From assembly GCA_039934475.1 (NCBI GenBank), contig JBDTMC010000381.1, positions 1-7,647 on the forward strand: a DNA stretch of 7,647 bases. The letters are read 5' to 3'. Below, one piece after another: positions 1 to 5,803 of this stretch. A program made the position numbers and the translations under genes. Numbering within the stretch: the first letter of the stretch is position 1; each line of letters opens with the position of its first letter. This stretch comes from JBDTMC01 sp039934475. Lineage in GTDB: Bacteria > Acidobacteriota > Terriglobia > Bryobacterales > Bryobacteraceae. The notes beneath the pieces were generated by a model, which saw only the letters and a list, made by a program, of their open reading frames with translations, was not told where the DNA came from and made no database searches.

Positions 1-271
1 CGAATTCGTCGCCACTCCGCCACACGATCTCCGGGTTGATCAACGAGACCGGACCCGCCCCGAGGTTCATCACGATGACGCGTTTGCCAATGCCCACCTG
101 TGGCGCCGCCATGGCGCGTCCAAAACCGCGTCGCCGGCGAAAGTCGTCGAGTGTGGCGTGCAGGCGCGCCAGCTCATCGTGCAATGCGACGTCGATGGCG
201 GCCACCTCGGCCGCCAGTTCCTCCAGGCGGGGATCGCCAATCGTCAGAATAGGCAGCGGTTCGGCAAGCAT
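1..271 (-). CDS. def: Peptide deformylase, N-terminal part (cut by window edge)
   Basis: Peptide deformylase removes the formyl group from the N-terminal methionine of new proteins, using a metal ion in the cytoplasm. The reverse strand from the ATG at 271 reads 90 codons without a stop to the left edge. It opens with the typical 'ILTIGDPRLEELAAEV' segment (residues 8-23). Family motif I follows as GRAMAAPQVG (residues 51-60) with the metal-site glutamine Q58, then KRVIVMNL and the strand LINPEI (residues 77-82). The second glycine of the classical GxGxAAxQ motif is alanine here (A53), which with the 'INPEIVWRS' continuation suggests a divergent subclass. Motifs II (EGCLS-like) and III (HExxH) lie outside the window, so activity cannot be judged. 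It is transcribed divergently from gluQ, 35 bases away, and has no clear Shine-Dalgarno. The family call is firm; the symbol rests on the motif I half only. Confidence 0.85.
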   Translation of the reverse strand, partial: MLAEPLPILTIGDPRLEELAAEVAAIDVALHDELARLHATLDDFRRRRGFGRAMAAPQVGIGKRVIVMNLGAGPVSLINPEIVWRSGDEF

Positions 272-281
272 CGGTTGTTCG

Positions 282-287
282 ATTTTA
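282..287 (-). promoter_or_regulatory. Possible -10 element for the deformylase gene
   Basis: The minus strand reads TAAAAT, ending 10 bases before the deformylase ATG at 271. A start site 6-7 bases downstream would leave a leader of only a few bases, which fits the absence of a Shine-Dalgarno in front of that ATG. No convincing -35 hexamer is seen at 16-18 bases spacing. The assignment rests on one hexamer in AT-rich bases of an otherwise GC-rich region. Confidence 0.28.
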
Positions 288-291
288 CAAT
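286..291 (+). promoter_or_regulatory. Possible -10 element for gluQ
   Basis: TACAAT on the plus strand matches the sigma-70 -10 consensus at five of six positions. It overlaps the opposite-strand TAAAAT by two bases, so the pair could form a compact divergent promoter. A start about 7 bases downstream would fall near 298, which would leave the GGAGG at 292-296 outside the transcript. Either this box or that ribosome site is therefore not the one used, and the true gluQ promoter may lie further upstream inside the deformylase gene. Confidence 0.22.
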
Positions 292-296
292 GGAGG
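292..296 (+). promoter_or_regulatory. Ribosome binding site that sets the gluQ start
   Basis: GGAGG ends 10 bases before the ATG at 307, but only 1 base before the in-frame TTG at 298. The spacing favours ATG 307, which also gives the usual short N-terminus of the family, four residues ahead of the RFGPSPTG motif. Confidence 0.55.
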
Positions 297-306
297 CTTG
301 CGCACC

Positions 307-1203
307 ATGTGGTATCGCGGACGTTTCGGCCCATCTCCCACGGGCTCGTTGCACTTTGGATCCCTGGTCGCGGCGGTAGCGAGCTGGGTGGACGCGCGGG
401 CGGCCGGCGGCGAATGGCTGGTCCGAATGGAGGACATCGACACGCCCCGCGTGAGGCCAGGTGCAGCGGACTCTATTCTCGCCACACTGGAACGCTTCGG
501 ACTCCATTGGGACGGCCCGGTTTCATGGCAGAGCCAGCGCGGTGAAGCATACTCCGAAGCCCTGGAACGCCTCTCATCGGCCGGGCTGCTGTATCCCTGC
601 AGTTGCACCAGGAAGGAGATCGTCGATTCGGTCACCGGTGAGGCCGGCGCCGCACCGGGACGCTACCTTGGCACCTGCGCCACTGGCCTCATGCCCGGCC
701 GGTTAGCCCGTTCCTGGCGAGTCCGCGTAGAGCCCGGCGTGATCTGTTTTCATGACCGCGCGCAAGGCACTCAATGCCAGGATGTTGACGCTTCGGTGGG
801 CGACTTCATCCTCCGCCGCGCCGATGGGCTCTTCGCCTATCAGCTTGCCGTGACAGTGGACGACGCTGTGCAAGGCATCACCGCCGTTGTGCGTGGCGCC
901 GACTTGATGGAAGCCACACACCGCCAGATCCATCTACGGCGGATATTGGGACTACCTGAGCCGAGTTACCTTCACGTGCCTGTTGTCACCGACGCGACCG
1001 GAGCGAAGCTCAGCAAACACAATCAGGCTGAAGCGCTCAGCTCGAGAGCGTCCGCCCATCTGACGGCAGCCCTGGAATTCCTAGGTCAGCAACCGCCCGT
1101 GGAACTGGAGCGCGCCGCGCCGGCAAACATCCTTGAGTGGGCTGTCGAAAACTGGCGTACCGAGGCAATTCCGGTTGTCGAAGGTGCCGGATGCGCCGTG
1201 TAG
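307..1203 (+). CDS. gluQ: Glutamyl-queuosine tRNA(Asp) synthetase (GluQ-RS)
   Basis: GluQ-RS activates glutamate with ATP and attaches it to the queuosine at position 34 of tRNA(Asp). It is a cut-down paralogue of glutamyl-tRNA synthetase without the anticodon-binding half, and this 298-residue product fits that size. Seen in the sequence: RFGPSPTGSLHFGS (residues 6-19) containing the HIGH-type HFGS, then WLVRMEDIDTPR (37-48) of the glutamate and ATP site. A zinc site follows as C98, C100, Y120 and C124, the CxC...Y...C pattern of YadB. FAYQLAVTVDD (176-186) and RGADL (196-200) are family blocks, and KLSKHNQ (234-240) is the KMSKS loop. All key residues are present, so it should be active. 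ATG 307 is preferred over TTG 298 because of ribosome-site spacing. It ends 14 bases before the quinoprotein gene and may be read through into it, but no functional link is known. Confidence 0.95.
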   Translation: MWYRGRFGPSPTGSLHFGSLVAAVASWVDARAAGGEWLVRMEDIDTPRVRPGAADSILATLERFGLHWDGPVSWQSQRGEAYSEALERLSSAGLLYPCSCTRKEIVDSVTGEAGAAPGRYLGTCATGLMPGRLARSWRVRVEPGVICFHDRAQGTQCQDVDASVGDFILRRADGLFAYQLAVTVDDAVQGITAVVRGADLMEATHRQIHLRRILGLPEPSYLHVPVVTDATGAKLSKHNQAEALSSRASAHLTAALEFLGQQPPVELERAAPANILEWAVENWRTEAIPVVEGAGCAV

Positions 1204-1209
1204 TATACT
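1204..1209 (+). promoter_or_regulatory. Possible -10 element for the quinoprotein gene
   Basis: TATACT sits directly after the gluQ stop codon and ends 8 bases before the ATG at 1218. A transcript starting 6-7 bases downstream would begin almost at that ATG, which has no Shine-Dalgarno (the bases before it are CCCACCCT). This suggests a nearly leaderless message. No -35 hexamer stands at normal spacing; TTGTCG at 1175-1180 is 23 bases away, which is too far. Confidence 0.33.
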
Positions 1210-1217
1210 CCCACCCT

Positions 1218-2972
1218 ATGAGGTTAGCGCTGGCGTTGTGCGTGATGACGGCTGTTTTATACGGCGCCGACGGCAAAAAGCTATACATCGAAAACTGCGC
1301 CGGCTGCCACGCGTCGAATGCGCGAGGCACAGGCAAAGCGCCGGGCTTGGCCGCCAATCCTCATCTCAGCGGGCAATCAGAGCAACAGATTCACGACTTC
1401 ATTCGCCGCGGATCCCCCTCCACGGGAATGCCCGCGTTCGACCTCCCCGCGGTGGATCTGGCCGCCCTCGCCGCCTACGTTCACAGCCTCAACGCGGGGC
1501 CCGCGGTTCTCACCGCCAGCGTCCGCAAACAAGTGACGTTCCCACCGCCCCAGCCCGGCGATTGGATCACTTACAACGGCAGCCCCACGTCAAACCGCTA
1601 CAGTCAACTGAAGCAGATCAACACGGCCAACGTCGCCAACCTAAAGCTGAAGTGGATCTTCCCCATTCAGAATTTCGGACTCGAATTAACCCCGCTGGTG
1701 ACCGCCGGAGTCATGTATGTCACCGGGCCAAACCAGGTCTACGCTCTCAATGCCACCAATGGCAATCAGATCTGGAAATACGCACGCCCGCAGACACCCA
1801 AGCTGGATGGCGATGCCGCCCTTGGGACCAACCGCGGCGTAGCCCTTCGCGACGGCAAGATTTTCTACGTCACCGACAATGCTCATTTGCTCGCGCTGGA
1901 CCGTGCTACTGGCGAACTTATCTGGGAAAAGACCATGCCGGAAGAGCCCATGCATTACGGAGGCACCATCGCGCCGCTCGTCATCAAGGACACGGTAATC
2001 GTCGGAGTCGCCGGAGCCGATGCGGGCATACGCGGTTTCATCGCCTGTTACCGCGCCGAAACCGGTGACTTACTATGGCGTCACTGGACCATCCCCGCCA
2101 AAGGCGAGCCGGGCTCGGAAACATGGAAGGGCACTGAGCCAACACGCGGAGGCGGTTCCACCTGGCTCACCGGCTCCTACGACGAGTCTACTGACACGCT
2201 CTACTGGCCCACTGGCAACCCCTGGCCCGACGGCGACGATTCCAATCGCAAGGGCGACAACCTCTACACCGACTGCATTCTCGCCCTCAACCCACACACA
2301 GGGCAGCTGAAGTGGCACTACCAGTTCACGCCCCAGGACGTGGTGGATCGCGACGCCACGGAACCGCCCGTCCTGGTGGATACTACTTACCACGGCCAAC
2401 CTCGCAAGTTACTCCTCCACGCCGACCGCAATGGCTTCTTCTATGTCTTTGACCGCACCAACGGGGAGTTACTTCTGGCAAAGCCATTCCTTCGCCGGGT
2501 AGACTGGGCCTCAGGTATTGGCCCAGATGGCCGCCCTCAAATAGTAGATCCCGAAGGTTGTCCCAGCGACGCCGCCAACTGGGACTCCGCTGCCTGGAGC
2601 CCCACCACGCGGCTCTTCTACTTCCTGGCGTTGGAAGAATGCACTGGAGACAAGATGGGCTACCCAGACCAGATCGGCCAGCGTTTTCTACGGGCGCTCA
2701 ACATAGAGACCGGTAAGATAGTCTGGGAGATTCCTCAACCCGGCCCCGCCAAAGCAAAGACCTGGTCCGGAGTCCTCGCTACCGCCGGAGGAGTGGTCTT
2801 TTACGGCAAGCCGCTGGGAGGCTTCGAAGCCGTGGACGAACGCGACGGAAAAATGCTCTGGCGCTTTGAAACCAACACCCGGATGAAAGCGTCCCCGATG
2901 ACGTTTCAACTCAACGGAAAGCAATACGTAGCTGTAGCGGCCGGCCCCAACATCCTCTGCTTCGGCTTGTAA
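1218..2972 (+). CDS. Exported cytochrome c / PQQ-type quinoprotein fusion
   Basis: A 584-residue exported protein related to quinoprotein alcohol dehydrogenases. Residues 1-17 form a signal peptide (MRLALALCVMTAVLYGA). Residues 20-93 form a small cytochrome c: CAGCH at 27-31 binds haem, and M71 in GMPAF is the likely axial ligand. From about residue 115 on comes a beta-propeller with at least seven tryptophan-docking repeats ending in TG/NG..W, such as ALDRATGELIW and ALNIETGKIVW. Against methanol dehydrogenase, the active-site asparagine is N334 (TGNP), the catalytic aspartate is probably D377, and R404 (HADRNG) is kept. The calcium-ligand glutamate is replaced by D268, and the vicinal cysteine pair is absent. 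I recall similar acidobacterial proteins named 'acido-empty-quinoprotein', in genomes without PQQ synthesis, so cofactor and substrate are uncertain. The start is ATG 1218; ATG 1191, overlapping gluQ and preceded by AAGGTG, is an alternative with a more basic signal-peptide N-region. It ends 5 bases from the convergent propeller gene. Confidence 0.92.
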   Translation: MRLALALCVMTAVLYGADGKKLYIENCAGCHASNARGTGKAPGLAANPHLSGQSEQQIHDFIRRGSPSTGMPAFDLPAVDLAALAAYVHSLNAGPAVLTASVRKQVTFPPPQPGDWITYNGSPTSNRYSQLKQINTANVANLKLKWIFPIQNFGLELTPLVTAGVMYVTGPNQVYALNATNGNQIWKYARPQTPKLDGDAALGTNRGVALRDGKIFYVTDNAHLLALDRATGELIWEKTMPEEPMHYGGTIAPLVIKDTVIVGVAGADAGIRGFIACYRAETGDLLWRHWTIPAKGEPGSETWKGTEPTRGGGSTWLTGSYDESTDTLYWPTGNPWPDGDDSNRKGDNLYTDCILALNPHTGQLKWHYQFTPQDVVDRDATEPPVLVDTTYHGQPRKLLLHADRNGFFYVFDRTNGELLLAKPFLRRVDWASGIGPDGRPQIVDPEGCPSDAANWDSAAWSPTTRLFYFLALEECTGDKMGYPDQIGQRFLRALNIETGKIVWEIPQPGPAKAKTWSGVLATAGGVVFYGKPLGGFEAVDERDGKMLWRFETNTRMKASPMTFQLNGKQYVAVAAGPNILCFGL

Positions 2973-2977
2973 AATCG

Positions 2978-4573
2978 CTACTCGTGCACCACAACAACCC
3001 CATTCGCCTTCACTTCCACCGAACTGCGGGCCCCGCTGGGCCAAATCACATCCACCTTCGCCGTCTTCGCTTCACCCAACCCAAAATGCAGCCGCAGATC
3101 GTTCTGAGAAAGATAACTCCCGCCGCTTCGAACCTCGTCGATCTGAGTCCTACCGCCAGCCGTCACGGAGACGCGCGCGCCGATCCCGCTGCGGTTTGAC
3201 TTGGCGCCTTCCAACCGTACGATCAACCAATTGCCCCCAGGCTTCAAGGTAGTCTTCCAAAGCCCCGGCGACGCATTCTGGCGGTTGATCAATACCTCAA
3301 TCGCGCCGTCGTTGTCGATGTCTCCAAACGCCGCGCCACGCGAGACACTCTCCTCGATCGCCGCCGCACCCGCATCACGGGATACATCCGCAAACCGACC
3401 GTTCCCCAAATTACGGTACAAAATTGACCGCTCCCTGAACCGCACCGCACCACCGGCGTCATCCACCTCCGGAAACACGTGCCCATTCACCAGCAACAGA
3501 TCCTTCCACCCGTCGTTGTCGAAATCGAAGAACCCGCAGCCCCACCCCACATAATGCGTGTTGATCGACAGGCCCGCCTTTTGAGTCGCATCGTCAAAAT
3601 CACCGCCTCCGCGATTGTGATACAGCGTCTCATACTCATCGGAAAAATTCGTGCGGAAGATATCCAGCCATCCATCGCCATCGTAATCCGCCGCCGTCGC
3701 GCCCATGCCCGAAAGCGCCTTGCCCGAATCATCGAGCGCCGCCCCGCGCAGCAGAGCCTCTTCCTCAAAATGTCCCTTGCCATCGTTGATGTAGAGCAAT
3801 GACGGAGTCTGATCGGCGGCTACAAACACATCGGGCCATCCATCGTTGTTGAAGTCCCCGGTGAGCACGCTCAGCGAGTAACTGCGGTTCGGGCGCGCGA
3901 CACCCGTCTCATCCGAGACATCGCGAAAGCGGCCGTCGCCGTCATTGTGGAACAGTTGATTGCGGTCGAACTCCAACCCGCGCGGTCCGCAATTCACCGG
4001 CAGGTTCTTATAGAAGCAATAAGGATTCGCGCCCGGCAGTGGGACCGTCGCAAAGTCGAATTTCAGATAGTTGGCGACAAACAAATCGAGTCGCCCATCG
4101 CGGTCATAGTCGATGAAAGCGCAGCCCGTGTTGTAGCGGCCCGTCTGAATGCGATGCGCTGTGAACTTCTTGCCACCCTCGTTGTGCCACAGTGTCGTTG
4201 ACCCCAACGCGGTCACGGCGAAGTCAGTGAACCCGTCATTGTCGTAGTCGCCCGCGCAGACGCCCTGGCCCCACCCGCTCTGATCGAAGCCGGCAGCCAC
4301 GGTGACATCGCGAAACCGGGCCTTCCCTTCGTTGTGATACAACCGCGACGGTGCGCCCTCACCCGATATCACAACCGCATCCACAAGCCCGTCATTGTCG
4401 TAATCGAACAACCCCACGCCGCTGCCCGTCGTCTCAATCACGTATTTCTTGGACTTCTGTTTCGCGTTCGGACCGCCATTCGGAAACACTGCGGTCAACC
4501 CCGCCCGCGGCGCAATATTCTCATACTGAGGCAGCCACGCCGCCACTGCCAACAGTGCCACAACCAGCTTCAT
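2978..4573 (-). CDS. Secreted FG-GAP (VCBS) propeller with C-terminal UnbV domain, CRTAC1-like
   Basis: A 531-residue secreted protein, last of the four-gene block. A short hydrophobic leader (MKLVVALLAVAAWLP) precedes YENIAPRAGL, a common opening of this family. Seven calcium-binding DxDxDG-type loops follow at residues 57, 109, 155, 240, 297, 350 and 418, which implies a seven-bladed propeller like the integrin alpha head. The blades alternate with LYHNEG/LFHNDG-type strands. C186 and C195 (PYCFYKNLPVNCGPRG) are close enough to form a disulfide. Residues 449-522 are an ASPIC/UnbV domain, with SNRSGIGARV, SGGSYLSQ, RLHFGLG and WPSGA. CRTAC1-like proteins have no assigned enzyme activity; adhesion or ligand binding outside the cell is the usual guess. 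Its ATG overlaps the TPR gene's stop as ATGA, so translation is probably coupled. The propeller and family call is firm; the role is unknown. Confidence 0.93.
   Translation of the reverse strand: MKLVVALLAVAAWLPQYENIAPRAGLTAVFPNGGPNAKQKSKKYVIETTGSGVGLFDYDNDGLVDAVVISGEGAPSRLYHNEGKARFRDVTVAAGFDQSGWGQGVCAGDYDNDGFTDFAVTALGSTTLWHNEGGKKFTAHRIQTGRYNTGCAFIDYDRDGRLDLFVANYLKFDFATVPLPGANPYCFYKNLPVNCGPRGLEFDRNQLFHNDGDGRFRDVSDETGVARPNRSYSLSVLTGDFNNDGWPDVFVAADQTPSLLYINDGKGHFEEEALLRGAALDDSGKALSGMGATAADYDGDGWLDIFRTNFSDEYETLYHNRGGGDFDDATQKAGLSINTHYVGWGCGFFDFDNDGWKDLLLVNGHVFPEVDDAGGAVRFRERSILYRNLGNGRFADVSRDAGAAAIEESVSRGAAFGDIDNDGAIEVLINRQNASPGLWKTTLKPGGNWLIVRLEGAKSNRSGIGARVSVTAGGRTQIDEVRSGGSYLSQNDLRLHFGLGEAKTAKVDVIWPSGARSSVEVKANGVVVVHE
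3296..4405 (-). repeat. Seven FG-GAP calcium-loop repeats within the propeller gene
   Basis: Seven copies of a D-[YFI]-[DN]-x-D-G-x-x-[DE] motif are spaced roughly 45-85 residues apart: DYDNDGLVD, DYDNDGFTD, DYDRDGRLD, DFNNDGWPD, DYDGDGWLD, DFDNDGWKD and DIDNDGAIE. The DNA shows this as recurring plus-strand runs such as CCCGTCATTGTCGTA near 4232 and again at 4388. It is protein repeat structure, not a mobile or intergenic repeat. The seventh copy is the most divergent, ending in glutamate. Confidence 0.9.
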
Positions 4574-5565
4574 GGCTTCGCTGGCTTCTCGCCCAGCTTC
4601 TTTAGGAACTCAGTGAATTCGCCCTCGGGAGGCTTTTGCAGTTTTTCCAGTTCCTTGCTTTCGCGCCGCGCGTCATCGGCACGTCCCGCGTTCCGGTACG
4701 CCAGCATCAGGTTGTAGTGCGCCGTTTCACTCTTCGGATTCAATTTAACCGCGCGTTCCAATAGTTCCACGGCCTCTGGAAAACGCTTCTGATCAACGCG
4801 CAGTTTCCCTAACGCAATCGCCGCTTCCACAAACTGCGAATCCAAACTCAGCGCCTTCGCAACGTGTGCCTCGGCCGCATCGCGATCGCCCCGCGCCAGC
4901 AGCAACTGCCCCACTTGATACTCCGCGACAGCGTCCCTCGGATTCAATTTCAACTCTGCCTCAAACTCCGCCTGCGCCTCAGGGAACTTCGATTCCAACA
5001 CCAGCACGCGCCCCAACCGAAAGTGCAGATTCAATGCCGCCCCGCTTTTCCCGATTGCCTTGCGATACTCGGCTTCCGCCTCGGCATACCGTCCCTGCAT
5101 CTCAAACACCTCAGCGGACACCTGGTTCACGCGAAACGACGACGGTGTCTTCTGATACATCGCGTATACGGTATCGTTCCACCCCTTCATATACAGCCGA
5201 GCGCTCAGATACAACACATCGGCATCATCGGGAAACGCTGCCAGCAACTCCTGCAATACCGGAAGCGCCTCCGCAGTCCGATCCTTCGCCAGCGCGCACT
5301 GCACATAGCCAATCCCCGCCGCACGCTTCAATTCAGCATCCGTCTGCGTCCGCGCCTCGCCCAGCAACTCCTTACTCACAGCCTCACATTCCCCGGTAGC
5401 CGCGCGAGCTAACGCCAGAAACACTCGGGCACGAGGAGCGTCACCGGCGGCACGTAAAGACTCCTGCGCCGCCAGATACTCGCCGCGGTGAAACTGTTCC
5501 AGTCCGCGAATCAACGCCTCCTGCGGAGCCAGTAACAGCAGAGCAAAACTAATGACCAGCGTCAT
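4570..5565 (-). CDS. Exported tetratricopeptide repeat protein
   Basis: A 331-residue protein made mostly of TPR helical hairpins, which bind other proteins. The N-terminus MTLVISFALLLLAPQ is a short hydrophobic leader, so export to the periplasm or attachment to the membrane is likely. Residues 19-130 look like degenerate TPRs (GLEQFHRGEYLAAQESL, then AEALPVLQELLAAFPDDADV). Five clear TPRs run from about 144 to 310, with the usual G/A-Y-x-E-A pattern and LNP turns (EAELKLNPRDA, ERAVKLNPKSE). The tail (311-331) is lysine- and proline-rich. ATG 5565 is chosen; an in-frame TTG at 5571 would add two residues only. The start lies inside the preceding small gene (17-base overlap) and the stop overlaps the next ATG as ATGA, so all three should be translated together. 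No enzymatic motif is seen; a scaffold role for the propeller proteins beside it is inference. Confidence 0.9.
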   Translation of the reverse strand: MTLVISFALLLLAPQEALIRGLEQFHRGEYLAAQESLRAAGDAPRARVFLALARAATGECEAVSKELLGEARTQTDAELKRAAGIGYVQCALAKDRTAEALPVLQELLAAFPDDADVLYLSARLYMKGWNDTVYAMYQKTPSSFRVNQVSAEVFEMQGRYAEAEAEYRKAIGKSGAALNLHFRLGRVLVLESKFPEAQAEFEAELKLNPRDAVAEYQVGQLLLARGDRDAAEAHVAKALSLDSQFVEAAIALGKLRVDQKRFPEAVELLERAVKLNPKSETAHYNLMLAYRNAGRADDARRESKELEKLQKPPEGEFTEFLKKLGEKPAKP

Positions 5566-5803
5566 CGACAATCAAATCCAGCTTTCCAAAACGGTGCCGT
5601 TCCCGCCCTTCCAAGTAACGGAAACTCAACAACGGCGGAGCCCCCGGCGCAATCCCCTTTTCGGGCTCCAGCCTCCGTGAACTCTCAGCGGCGATCTCCA
5701 CCACGCGCCCTGATTCCCGGATCGCAAGAATCAATTCGGCCGCCCGGTCCACCGCCGGCGGAGGTGTTTGCATTGCTATCAGTAACAACGTCAAGCCCAT
5801 CAT
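5549..5803 (-). CDS. Small exported protein, not recognised
   Basis: An 84-residue protein that I cannot assign to a family. It begins MMGLTLLLIAMQTPPPA, a short hydrophobic leader with a proline-rich stretch that could be a signal peptide. A predicted amphipathic helix follows (residues 18-42, DRAAELILAIRESGRVVEIAAE), then a charged region with PPLLSFRYLEG and an acidic end. There are no cysteines. Support for it being real is position: its ATG overlaps the stop of the upstream gene as ATGA, its stop TAG falls inside the start of the TPR gene, and without it there would be a gap of about 235 bases in an otherwise gapless operon. It could also be a decayed remnant of a longer protein. No coding-bias computation was possible here. 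Confidence 0.6.
   Translation of the reverse strand: MMGLTLLLIAMQTPPPAVDRAAELILAIRESGRVVEIAAESSRRLEPEKGIAPGAPPLLSFRYLEGRERHRFGKLDLIVDDAGH

Noticed and set aside
2..7. EcoRI site (GAATTC) right at the left edge, suggesting a cloning junction
   Set aside because: It lies in frame within the deformylase and encodes a plausible continuation (GDEF after INPEIVWRS), so it is most likely natural sequence.
298..306. TTG at 298 as gluQ start
   Set aside because: The GGAGG would be one base away, too close; ATG 307 has workable spacing and the usual family N-terminus.
1137..1217. Upstream ATG at 1137 as start of the quinoprotein
   Set aside because: It would add 27 residues encoded inside gluQ ahead of an obvious signal peptide. 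The start at 1218 fits export; 1191 is kept only as an alternative.
1133..2068. Long plus-strand frame of 311 codons overlapping gluQ and the quinoprotein
   Set aside because: It is out of frame with a clear haem/quinoprotein gene and its product is an Arg/Pro/Gln-rich sequence with no family features.
4232..4402. Short DNA direct repeats (CCCGTCATTGTCGTA) as a possible mobile or regulatory repeat
   Set aside because: They encode the DYDNDG calcium loops of the propeller in the same frame, so protein repetition explains them.
4864..5412. Plus-strand frames of about 180 codons opposite the TPR gene
   Set aside because: They are shadows of the TPR gene on the other strand, with no signal, motif or ribosome site.
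5549..5571. Frameshift or broken gene between the small protein and the TPR protein
   Set aside because: The TPR protein has its own ATG and hydrophobic leader at the overlap, so two separate coupled genes explain the sequence better.
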